A stretch of DNA of 7,720 nucleotides, taken from contig DVOV01000187.1 in NCBI GenBank assembly GCA_018713375.1, positions 1 to 7,720 on the forward strand, in the 5' to 3' direction. The stretch's first letter is position 1. The number at the start of each line of letters is the position of its first letter. A model generated the notes under the pieces. It was given only the letters and a program-made list of their open reading frames with translations. It was not told the DNA's origin and did no database searches. The DNA is from Candidatus Scatomorpha stercorigallinarum. GTDB lineage: Bacteria > Bacillota_A > Clostridia > Oscillospirales > Oscillospiraceae. Of this stretch, positions 1-5,657 are shown one piece after another. The position numbers and the translations under genes are program-made.

Positions 1-2
1 GG

Positions 3-746
3 TTCTGCATCACGCCGGTGAACAGGGCCATGGGCTGCTGCGCGCCGGGGCAGGCCGCGCTGGTGGAGAACCGCCCGCGCACGGTGGACGCGCGCAGCGT
101 GCTCGAATGGCGCACGGCGGGGGCCTACGCCGCCACGGGCGCGGAGCGCAACGCCGAGCGCGTCTCGCAGAGGGTGGACGTGAGCATACGCGCCTTCCCG
201 CTGGAGAGCGCGAAGCTGTTTTACGACCGCTTTGCGCACGAATTTTACGTCATCGGCCCCGACGGCACCGCGCTGGTGCAGAACATCGACTCCGACGCCT
301 GGTATGTCTACACGAACTTCGCCGCGCGCTGCCTCATCAACTACAAGGACGAGCTGTATTTCGGCACCGCCGGCGGCGAGCTGCGGCATTTTTCCGAGCA
401 GTACGCCGACGACTGCGGCGAGGCCATCGACGCGCTCTGGGAGTCCGGCGCCATGGGCTTCGACGAGGACTTCAAGGTGAAATACTCGACCATGCTGTGG
501 CTGGGCGTCAAGCCCGAGGACGGCGGACGCATCGCCGTTACCGCCGAGACCGACCGGCGTACGGACGCGGTGGAGTATCTCTGCCGCAGCCCGGAGAGCG
601 GCTCCGTGCCCGAGACCGCGCGAGTCAGGCTGCGCTCCGGGAGGTTCACCTACTACAAGCTCATACTCAGCTGCCCCTGGGCCGGGGCCACCGCCACCGT
701 CGTCTCCGTGGAGCTGAGGGTGAGGGGGAGCGGCTATGTGCGTTAG
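3..746 (+). CDS. Phage tail/DNA-stabilisation-like protein, C-terminal part (partial)
   Basis: The reading frame is open from the left edge (codons from base 3) to a TAG at 744-746, so the true start is upstream; the GTG at 18 has no ribosome binding site and is probably internal. About 247 residues are visible. They contain repeated short beta-strand blocks with aromatic and glycine turns (AKLFYDRFAHEFYVIGPDG, ELYFGTAGGELRHF) that read like beta-propeller blades, then a strand-rich tail ending VVSVELRVRGSGYVR. This resembles the propeller proteins that plug and stabilise the portal vertex of short-tailed phages (P22 gp10 role), but no diagnostic motif is visible, so the function is inferred from the look of the sequence and the portal/capsid genes downstream. 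It could instead be another tail or baseplate protein. A hairpin and a repeat element separate it from the next gene. Confidence 0.6.
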   Translation, partial: FCITPVNRAMGCCAPGQAALVENRPRTVDARSVLEWRTAGAYAATGAERNAERVSQRVDVSIRAFPLESAKLFYDRFAHEFYVIGPDGTALVQNIDSDAWYVYTNFAARCLINYKDELYFGTAGGELRHFSEQYADDCGEAIDALWESGAMGFDEDFKVKYSTMLWLGVKPEDGGRIAVTAETDRRTDAVEYLCRSPESGSVPETARVRLRSGRFTYYKLILSCPWAGATATVVSVELRVRGSGYVR

Positions 747-751
747 CGGGA

Positions 752-774
752 TGCAGGGACTTTAGGTCCCTGCA
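752..774 (+). other. Perfect hairpin just after the stop codon
   Basis: TGCAGGGAC (752-760), loop TTTAG, GTCCCTGCA (766-774): a 9-bp perfect stem starting 5 bases after the stop of the partial gene. No U-run follows, so it is not a standard intrinsic terminator. It could protect the 3' end of the upstream message or belong to the adjoining repeat element. Confidence 0.6.
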
Positions 775-780
775 CGGCCC

Positions 781-1154
781 TTCTGAGAGGTTTCTTTTTG
801 TCTTGTCAAAAAGAAACCCCTCAGACTCCAAAGGCGGCCACCGGCCGCTGGCAATTGCGCTGCGCGCCCCACTGTTGGAAGCCTTTCGGTAGACCGGGCA
901 CAGCCCATTGCCTCCTTATCGCAGCCTGGCTTCGCTTCGCTCGCGCCGCTGACGGGATCATGATTGGCAGTGCCGCGAGCGTAAGCGAAGCAACGCACGG
1001 ACGGCGATGCGATAAACTCATTCATCGACGGGAAGACCACCTGCGATGCGTGGGAAGGCATAAAAGACAGCACGCGGCTACGATGCGCACCAGGGCGCTT
1101 TTCTTTGGAGTCTGAGGGGTTTCTTTTGGCGCAAGCAAAAGAAATCTCTCAGAA
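781..1154. mobile_element. MITE-like nested inverted-repeat element
   Basis: This fills most of the 441-base gap between genes. Bases 809-833 and 1103-1127 are perfect 25-bp inverted repeats, and the outer ends TTCTGAG (781-787) and CTCAGAA (1148-1154) also match as inverted repeats. Each end folds on itself: 783-800 pairs with 807-824 (18-bp stem, one A-C mismatch, loop TCTTGT), and 1112-1128 pairs with 1136-1152 (17-bp stem with two G-U pairs). Inside, 929-945 is nearly the inverse of 974-991, and TTATCGC (916-922) is the inverse of GCGATAA (1009-1015). No convincing gene lies inside; the frames there lack ribosome binding sites and are by-products of the symmetry. The layout fits a non-autonomous transposable element or a structured intergenic repeat. 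No clear target-site duplication is visible, so mobility is inferred. Confidence 0.6.
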
Positions 1155-1187
1155 ATGGGGTGGCATACTTTGAAAAGGAGGAAGGAA

Positions 1188-1460
1188 ATGGACGTGATAT
1201 TCACCGCGCTGGCGCTTGTTTTTTCGGCGGCGGCGGTGGGGCTGGGCTCCGCGGCGCTGGCCCTGGAGCTGCTCGCGCGGAGGGAAGCGCGCGAGGGCGC
1301 GCCTCCGGCGGACGGAGGCGGCGAGGAGGGCGCGGCCGGGGACGGCGCGCCGGCGGACGCGGCGGCCGAGCGCGAGCAGAGGCGCTTGCAGGAGGGCATC
1401 GCCAACATCCTCGGCTACGGCATGGAGGAGCTTTTGGGAAGGAGAGGTGAGAGGGGCTGA
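1188..1460 (+). CDS. Small single-pass membrane protein upstream of portal
   Basis: A 90-aa protein starting at ATG 1188, chosen because AAGGAGG (1175-1181) lies 6 bases upstream; an in-frame ATG at 1155 lacks such a site and lies within the repeat end. Residues 2-29 form a strongly hydrophobic Ala/Leu/Val/Phe helix, likely one membrane segment. A Gly/Ala/Glu/Asp-rich flexible linker follows (about 35-60), then a charged helix ending EGIANILGYGMEELLG. I recall small proteins with a similar EGI.NIL.Y block beside portal genes in clostridial phages, but their function is not known to me. The stop TGA (1458-1460) overlaps a possible CTG start of the portal gene, which implies translational coupling. 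Possible roles are anchoring at the membrane or a lysis-associated peptide; neither is shown by the sequence. Confidence 0.7.
   Translation: MDVIFTALALVFSAAAVGLGSAALALELLARREAREGAPPADGGGEEGAAGDGAPADAAAEREQRRLQEGIANILGYGMEELLGRRGERG
1444..1459 (+). promoter_or_regulatory. Ribosome binding site and possible CTG start for portal
   Basis: GAGGTGA (1444-1450), complementary to the 16S rRNA 3' end, lies 6 bases before CTG 1457-1459. That CTG shares bases with the TGA of the upstream gene (CTGA, 4-base overlap) and is in frame with the portal; the extra N-terminal residues would be (M)KKEISARS and then V, W. The competing GTG at 1484 has its nearest site, AAGGAGA (1463-1469), 14 bases away, which is longer than usual. 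CTG starts are rare in bacteria, so this is a candidate only. Confidence 0.45.
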
Positions 1461-1483
1461 AAAAGGAGATAAGCGCCCGCAGC

Positions 1484-3034
1484 GTGTGGCGCGAATATGA
1501 GCGGATGCTCGACTACAACGCCTCCATCCAGCTGGACGACAACGTGCGCGTGAACGAGAACTTCTTCGTCGGGCGGCAGTGGGAGGGCGTGGAGTCCAAC
1601 GGGCTGCCGACGCCGGTATTCAACTTCCTCAAGCGCGTGACGCTCTTCACCGTGGCCTCCTGCACCTCCGACAACGTGAAGCTGGCAGCTTCGCCGCTGG
1701 GCGGGGGGCGCGCCGCGCGCCGGGCCGCCGAGGCCGTGAACGCGCAGTTCGAGGAGATATTCGAGCGCAACGGCATCACCGTGATGCTGAGGGAATTTTT
1801 GCGCAACGCCGCCGTGGACGGCGACGCCGCCACCTACACCTACTGGGACGCGGAGGCGGACGCCGGCGGCGGCCGGCGCGGCGCGGTGGTGACGGAGATC
1901 GTGCGCAACACGCGCGTCGGATTCGGCAACACGGCCGAGCGGCGCGTGGAGGAGCAGCCGTACATCCTGATAAAGCGCCGCGAGCTGACGCCGGAGCTCA
2001 GGGAGCGGGCCCGGAAGCTCGGCTGCGCGCAGTGGGAGGAGATCGAGAGCGACGCGGACGAGGAATATCAGGACGGCTATAAGGACACGGGCGGGCGCAC
2101 GACCGTGCTGCTCAGGTTGTGGAAAAACGACGAGACGGGCACGGTGTGGGCCTGCGAGTGCGCCCGCGGGGCGATGATACGCGAGCCCTGGGACCTGGGG
2201 CTGCGGCGCTACCCCGTCACCTGGATGTGCTGGGACAATGTGCAGGACAGCTATCACGGGCAGGCCATGCTCACGGGGCTGATACCCAACCAGATATACA
2301 TCAACAAGCTCTTCGCCATGACCATGACCTCGCTGATGATGACGGCGTACCCGAAGATCATCTATGACCGCACGCGCATAGCTCACTGGGACAATGGCAT
2401 CGGGCGGGCCATCGGCGTCAGCGGCGGGGACATGTCCGGCGTGGCGAGGATACTCGAGCCGGCGCAGATCTCGCCGCAGATCGCGCAGTTCATCTCGCTC
2501 ACGCAGGAGCTGACGCAGTCCAACCTGGGCGCCACCAGCGTGGCCCTGGGCGACGCGCGGCCCGACAACACCAGCGCCATCATTGCCCTGCAGCGCGCGG
2601 CGGCCACGCCCAACGAGCTCACGCGCCAGGCGCTGTACCAGTCCGTGGAGGACCTGGGGCGCATCTACATCGACTTCATGGCGGGATATTACGGCGTGCG
2701 CACGGTGGAGCTGGAGCCCGACCCGGCGCTGCCGCGGGAGGTGCTCGACTTCGCCGCCGGGGAGCTGGCGCTGACCGAGGGCGGGAAGATCGAGGCCAAC
2801 TTCGACTTCGGCGCGCTGCGCTCTCTGCCCATGAGGCTCAAGCTGGACGTGGGGGCCTCCGCCTACTGGAGCGAGGTCGCCTCCGTGCAGACGCTGGACA
2901 ACCTGCTCGCCGGCGGGCACATCGACATTCTGGATTACTTAGAGCGCGTGCCGGACAGCTGCGTGACCGACCGCCGGGGGCTGGTCGAGGCCATACGCTC
3001 ACGGCGCGCCGCAGAGGCCGGCGGGCAGGGCTGA
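1484..3034 (+). CDS. Phage portal protein
   Basis: 516 aa from GTG 1484 (525 aa if translation starts at CTG 1457). Portal proteins form the dodecameric ring at one capsid vertex through which terminase pumps DNA. Features matching P22-type/clostridial phage portals: an N-terminal WREYERMLDYN...NENFFVGRQWEGV block (2-36), then TPVFNFLKRV (43-52). A charged, Asp/Glu-rich wing insertion lies at about 165-205. DSYHGQAMLTGLIPNQIYINK (255-275) is the typical 'G..GLI..Q..iN' portal signature, preceding a long hydrophobic helix (276-290). A Gln/Ala/Thr-rich helical region follows (about 335-380), consistent with the stem/tunnel. The C-terminus is charged (IRSRRAAEAGGQG). It sits directly before the scaffold-like and capsid genes, the classical head-gene order. 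The frame is intact, with no sign of decay. Alternative identities are unlikely. Confidence 0.85.
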   Translation: MWREYERMLDYNASIQLDDNVRVNENFFVGRQWEGVESNGLPTPVFNFLKRVTLFTVASCTSDNVKLAASPLGGGRAARRAAEAVNAQFEEIFERNGITVMLREFLRNAAVDGDAATYTYWDAEADAGGGRRGAVVTEIVRNTRVGFGNTAERRVEEQPYILIKRRELTPELRERARKLGCAQWEEIESDADEEYQDGYKDTGGRTTVLLRLWKNDETGTVWACECARGAMIREPWDLGLRRYPVTWMCWDNVQDSYHGQAMLTGLIPNQIYINKLFAMTMTSLMMTAYPKIIYDRTRIAHWDNGIGRAIGVSGGDMSGVARILEPAQISPQIAQFISLTQELTQSNLGATSVALGDARPDNTSAIIALQRAAATPNELTRQALYQSVEDLGRIYIDFMAGYYGVRTVELEPDPALPREVLDFAAGELALTEGGKIEANFDFGALRSLPMRLKLDVGASAYWSEVASVQTLDNLLAGGHIDILDYLERVPDSCVTDRRGLVEAIRSRRAAEAGGQG

Positions 3035-3076
3035 GGAGCTATCACACACGGCCGCTGAGGCCGGGAAAGGAGAAAT

Positions 3077-3601
3077 ATGGAGGAAAACAGCATCAAAAGA
3101 GGCGCGGAGCGGGCCTTCTGGCCCGGCGAGGGCGAGATCCGGGGCCCGGGCATGGGCCCCGCCGGGGCGCAGCGCGTCTGGGAGCTAAGCGACGGGCGCG
3201 GGCAGCGCGTGCGCGTGGGCACGGAGGAGCTGCTCGCGCTGGCGGAGAGGGCGCTCGCCGGCGACGCGCCGCCGGCGCATGAGCGCCGCGCGCAGGAGTG
3301 CAGGGCGTTCCTGGAGCGATTCCCGGAGGAGGCCGCGAGGCTCTCCGCCGGCGAGAAGGCCGTGGTGCCGCGCGAGGTGTGGCGGCGCGTGAGGGCCGGC
3401 GAGAGCCTGGCCGGGGCTTATGGCGACTATCTGCTGCGTTCGCAGCTGGCCCGGCGCGAGCGGGAACTGGACGAGCTCAGGCAGGAGCTCGACGCGCTCA
3501 GGCAGGAGCGCGAGAACGCCGCGCGCAGCACCGGGCGCGTGCGCTCAGCCGGCGAGGGCGAGGTCTTCGACCCGGTGGCCGTGGGCTGGAACAGCGTCTG
3601 A
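3077..3601 (+). CDS. Scaffold-like coiled-coil protein
   Basis: 174 aa, starting at ATG 3077 with AAAGGAG (3066-3072) 4 bases upstream. It lies between portal and capsid genes, where tailed phages place the scaffolding protein that guides coat assembly and then leaves or is cleaved. The N-terminal half is Gly/Arg/Glu-rich. Residues 97-120 hold a VPREVWRRV...GESLAGAYGDYLL block that I recall from clostridial phage proteins at this position. About 118-150 is a heptad-like coiled coil rich in Arg, Glu, Leu and Gln (ERELDELRQELDALRQE), followed by a flexible STGRVRSAGEGE stretch and a short acidic/aromatic tail ending FDPVAVGWNSV, a typical place for coat-binding residues. It is shorter than P22 gp8 (303 aa). 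No protease motif was seen. The role rests mainly on position and coiled-coil content. Confidence 0.7.
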   Translation: MEENSIKRGAERAFWPGEGEIRGPGMGPAGAQRVWELSDGRGQRVRVGTEELLALAERALAGDAPPAHERRAQECRAFLERFPEEAARLSAGEKAVVPREVWRRVRAGESLAGAYGDYLLRSQLARRERELDELRQELDALRQERENAARSTGRVRSAGEGEVFDPVAVGWNSV

Positions 3602-3609
3602 GCGGGCGG

Positions 3610-3717
3610 GCGGCCAACGGCCGCGGGTGTTTGCCTGCGGCGCGGCCTACATTAAGTTCGCGGGGACTTATGCGGGGAAGCTCCGCTCGGCTTTCGCCTC
3701 GCGGAGCCGGTCCTACG
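3610..3717 (+). repeat. ~108-bp structured repeat, copy 1
   Basis: A copy of the unit seen again at 5409-5518 and 5550-5657. It starts 8 bases after the scaffold-like gene stop with hairpin GCGGCC-AAC-GGCCGC (3610-3624), continues GGGTGTTTGCCTGCGG, diverges around 3645-3660, then matches again from GGGACTTATGCGGGGAAG. It ends with a second hairpin whose arms are CTCCGC and GCGGAG around an inner GGC/GCC pair. This copy is the most diverged. It is non-coding: frames through it have no ribosome binding site. Confidence 0.75.
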
Positions 3718-3749
3718 GCGGCTGACAGCCGCGGGTAGTGGCCTGCCGG
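3718..3749 (+). repeat. Truncated repeat unit with covarying hairpin
   Basis: Begins with GCGGCT-GAC-AGCCGC (3718-3732), the same hairpin as the full unit but with one C-G stem pair replaced by T-A, then GGGTAGTGGCCTGCCGG, where the match stops. The truncated unit at 5519-5549 ends at an equivalent point. A 10-bp palindrome GGAACGTTCC (3748-3757) follows. Confidence 0.6.
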
Positions 3750-3766
3750 AACGTTCCCGTCAATGA

Positions 3767-3854
3767 GGCGCGCAGCGCATCTGCCTCCAGGCACAGCCTG
3801 GCGCGCAGCGCAAGTGCATCCAAACGCAGTTTGGCGCCTCCGGACGTAGTCCGG
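3767..3854 (+). repeat. 33-bp tandem array of mini-hairpins before the capsid gene
   Basis: Three tandem units begin at 3767, 3800 and 3833 (period 33), each starting GGCGC. The first two share GGCGCGCAGCGCA; the third lacks about 13 internal bases. Each unit ends in a 6-bp stem with 3-nt loop: CCAGGC-ACA-GCCTGG (3787-3801), CCAAAC-GCA-GTTTGG (3820-3834) and CCGGAC-GTA-GTCCGG (3840-3854). Stem sequences differ but remain perfectly paired. The array ends about 20 bases before the capsid ribosome binding site, so it forms the structured 5' leader of that gene. Confidence 0.75.
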
Positions 3855-3883
3855 GGAAAAATTATTTTTGAAAGGAAGATCAT

Positions 3884-4939
3884 ATGGCGATCAATCTGGC
3901 AAGCAAATTTTCCAAGTATGTCGACGACGCCTTTGCGCGGGAGAGCCTGCTGCGCGGGGCGGTGAACAACAAGGTGGAGTTCACGGGCGTCAACGAGGTC
4001 TCCGTCTATGCCGTTGACAAGATGGAGATGAACGACTATCAGCTGGGCGGCACCTCGCGCTATGGCGAGGTGAAGGAGCTGGGCGACCGCGTGCAGACCT
4101 TCAAGATCGAGCGCGACCGCTCCTTCACCGGCTCCATCGACGAGGGCAACGCCCAGGACCAGTACAACGTAAAGGACGCCTCCGCAAGGCTGCACGTGCA
4201 GATACGCGACGTGGTGATGCCCGAGATCGAGCGCTACGTGCTCGGAAAATGGGCGCTGGGCGGCGGCAAGATCGTGGGCGGGGCCGCGCCCACTACGGAC
4301 ACGCTGCTCGGCCTCATCCAGGCCGGCGCCAGCTACATGAACAACAGCTATGTGCCGCGCCGCGGCCGCGGGCTGTTCATATCCGAGACTTACGCGGCCA
4401 TGCTGCCGAACCTGTCGAACCTGACGTACCTCGACCAGCTCGGCGCGCAGGCACTGACCGAAAACAGCCTGCCGCGCGTGGCCGGATTCGACGTGCACGT
4501 CGTGCCCGACGGGGACATGCCGGAGAACGTATATTTCATCCTCCAGCACAGGGACGCGTGCCCCTTTGCCCAGAAGCTGGCCAAGTACAAGATACAGAAG
4601 GACCCGATGGGCATAGACGGCAACGTCATCGAGGGGCGCGTGCGATACTGGGCCGGCGTGCTGGCCGAGAAGTGCGCGGGCGTCTATGTCTACGCGGCCG
4701 CGGACAGCGTGCTCGCCGCGCCGCAGATATCCATGAGCGGCGCGGTGGCCACCGTCACCGCCACGGGCGCGGAGATCGGCTACACGCTGGACGGCACGGA
4801 CCCGCGCTACAGCGCCGGGGCGCTGGCGCTCACCTCCGGCGGCACGGTGACGCTCAAGAGCGGCGAAGTGCTCCGCTGCTACGCCCACGCGGAGGGCAAG
4901 TACCCCTCCGGCCTGGCCGAGCAGGCCTATTCGGCCTGA
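3884..4939 (+). CDS. Major capsid protein with C-terminal chitobiase-like Ig domain
   Basis: 351 aa, starting at ATG 3884 with GAAAGGAAG upstream. Residues 1-270 match the style of clostridial phage coat proteins of presumed HK97 fold: MAINLASKFSKYVDDAF at the N-terminus, then VEFTGVNEVSVYAVDKMEMNDY (31-52), GTSRYGEVKELGD (56-68), the strand-rich RDRSFTGSIDEGN (77-89), the long helix RDVVMPEIERYVL (108-120), and ISETYAAML...FDVHVVPDGDMP (166-213). Many copies would build the shell; the portal and scaffold-like genes are immediately upstream. Residues 279-351 form a separate domain, with AEIGYTLDGTDPRYS (296-310) and LRCYAHAEG (330-338). This pattern is typical of the CHB_HEX_C family, a small Ig-like beta-sandwich at the end of some glycosidases. 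It probably projects from the capsid surface as a decoration. The domain call is by motif recognition, not a search. Confidence 0.85.
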   Translation: MAINLASKFSKYVDDAFARESLLRGAVNNKVEFTGVNEVSVYAVDKMEMNDYQLGGTSRYGEVKELGDRVQTFKIERDRSFTGSIDEGNAQDQYNVKDASARLHVQIRDVVMPEIERYVLGKWALGGGKIVGGAAPTTDTLLGLIQAGASYMNNSYVPRRGRGLFISETYAAMLPNLSNLTYLDQLGAQALTENSLPRVAGFDVHVVPDGDMPENVYFILQHRDACPFAQKLAKYKIQKDPMGIDGNVIEGRVRYWAGVLAEKCAGVYVYAAADSVLAAPQISMSGAVATVTATGAEIGYTLDGTDPRYSAGALALTSGGTVTLKSGEVLRCYAHAEGKYPSGLAEQAYSA

Positions 4940-4947
4940 TTTTGCGC

Positions 4948-4973
4948 GCGGGGAGGCAGGTGAGCCTCCCCGC
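4948..4973 (+). terminator. Strong hairpin after capsid gene, possible partial terminator
   Basis: GCGGGGAGGC (4948-4957), loop AGGTGA, GCCTCCCCGC (4964-4973): a perfect 10-bp GC-rich stem 9 bases after the capsid stop, followed by ACATTTT. The U-run is short and offset, so termination would be leaky at most. It could lower expression of downstream genes relative to capsid, or stabilise the 3' end of the capsid message. Confidence 0.5.
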
Positions 4974-4998
4974 ACATTTTGGGAAAGGAGGGAAGTGG

Positions 4999-5409
4999 AT
5001 GGCGCTGGTGGGCGAGATATTCGACGCGGCGATGGCGCTGATGGACGAGCTCTCCGCCGAGGGGGAGGCGCGCTGCGAGCGCACGGAGGACTACCGGCAC
5101 CGGACGCCGGCGGCGGTGAACATGATGCTCGCCGAGCTGGCGGAGATGGTGGGCTGCCGCGGCGAGTGGCTGCCCGTGGAGGGGCTGGACGATCCCGTGC
5201 CCGGCGTGGGCGCGGCCTACGCCCGCGGGGCGATGGCCTACGGCCTGGCCGCCGCGCTGCTGGTGGACGAAAACCCCGGCTCGGCGGCATTTTTCCATGA
5301 GCGCTATGAGGAGCTGCGCAACCTGCACCTGGCCCGGCTGCCCGCCCGGCCCGAGAGGATTCGCGACCTCTACGGCGGCGTGGAATACGGCGGCTTTTCC
5401 CGCTGGTAG
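4999..5409 (+). CDS. Small phage protein, probable head-tail adaptor
   Basis: 136 aa from ATG 4999; AAAGGAGG (4984-4991) lies 7 bases upstream and fixes this start, although the frame is open much further upstream through the capsid gene. The predicted fold is mostly helical: a helix at 2-23 (LVGEIFDAAMALMDEL), a second at about 30-52 (TEDYRHRTPAAVNMMLAELAEMV), a loop with LPVEGLDDPVPG (58-69), then helices covering 72-112 with AMAYGLAAALLVDENPGSAAFFHERYEELRN. This helical bundle of about 130 residues after the coat gene fits the gp6-like/P22 gp4-like connectors that dock below the portal. The 'ARGAMAYGLAAALL..DE..' block is typical of such proteins in clostridial prophages as I recall them. 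No catalytic motif is seen. Function is inferred from position and size. Confidence 0.7.
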   Translation: MALVGEIFDAAMALMDELSAEGEARCERTEDYRHRTPAAVNMMLAELAEMVGCRGEWLPVEGLDDPVPGVGAAYARGAMAYGLAAALLVDENPGSAAFFHERYEELRNLHLARLPARPERIRDLYGGVEYGGFSRW

Positions 5410-5518
5410 CGGCCAACGGCCGCGGGTATTTGCCTGCGGCCTGGGCTACGGGAGGTGGAGGAAACTTATGGCGAGGAAGCTCCGCTCGGCGTTGCCTCGC
5501 GGAGCCTGTCCTACGGGA
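5409..5518 (+). repeat. ~108-bp structured repeat, copy 2
   Basis: It begins on the last base of the adaptor-like gene's TAG with GCGGCC-AAC-GGCCGC (5409-5423), then GGGTATTTGCCTGCGG, GGGCTACGGGAGG, ACTTATGGCGAGGAAGC, the CTCCGC/GCGGAG hairpin with inner GGC-GTT-GCC, and CCTGTCCTACGGGA. It resembles copies at 3610 and 5550. With the truncated unit and copy 3 it occupies most of the 296-base gene-free gap to the next gene. Confidence 0.8.
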
Positions 5519-5549
5519 GCGGCCGACGGCCGCGGGTGTTTGCCTGCGG
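5519..5549 (+). repeat. Truncated repeat unit
   Basis: GCGGCC-GAC-GGCCGC (5519-5533) followed by GGGTGTTTGCCTGCG, then an immediate restart of the next full unit. It has only the first ~31 bases of the repeat, like the truncated unit at 3718. Confidence 0.7.
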
Positions 5550-5657
5550 GCGGCCGACGGCCGCGGGTATCTGCCTGCGGCGCGGGCTACGGGAGGTTGG
5601 CAGGGACTTATGCGGGGAAGCTCCGCCCGGCGTTGCCTTGCGGAGCCTGTCCGACGG
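5550..5657 (+). repeat. ~108-bp structured repeat, copy 3
   Basis: GCGGCC-GAC-GGCCGC (5550-5564), GGGTATCTGCCTGCGGCG, GGGCTACGGGAGGTTGGC, GGGACTTATGCGGGGAAGC, then hairpin arms CTCCGC and GCGGAG around GGC-GTT-GCC, ending CCTGTCCGACGG. Closest to copy 2 overall, but its middle (GGGACTTATGCGGGGAAG) is identical to copy 1. The remaining bases to the next gene hold only its ribosome binding site. Confidence 0.8.

Noticed and set aside
798..1115. Small open frames inside the nested-palindrome element
   Set aside because: No ribosome binding sites, frames on both strands created by the inverted symmetry, and translations look like repeat read-through.
747..1187. tRNA or riboswitch in the large gap
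   Set aside because: No cloverleaf, TTCGA arm or recognisable riboswitch core was found; the structure is accounted for by the inverted repeats.
1415..2920. 501-aa minus-strand open frame opposite the portal gene
   Set aside because: It is His/Arg/Pro-rich with biased, low-complexity composition typical of the antisense of GC-rich genes, has no ribosome binding site, and lies opposite a convincing portal gene.
3767..3854. CRISPR array
   Set aside because: Only about three units, no unique spacers of constant length, and no cas genes; the variable parts are self-complementary stems.
4249..4998. Upstream extension of the adaptor gene frame inside the capsid gene
   Set aside because: Arg/Gly-rich out-of-frame translation of the capsid gene; the ribosome binding site at 4984-4991 sets the start at 4999.
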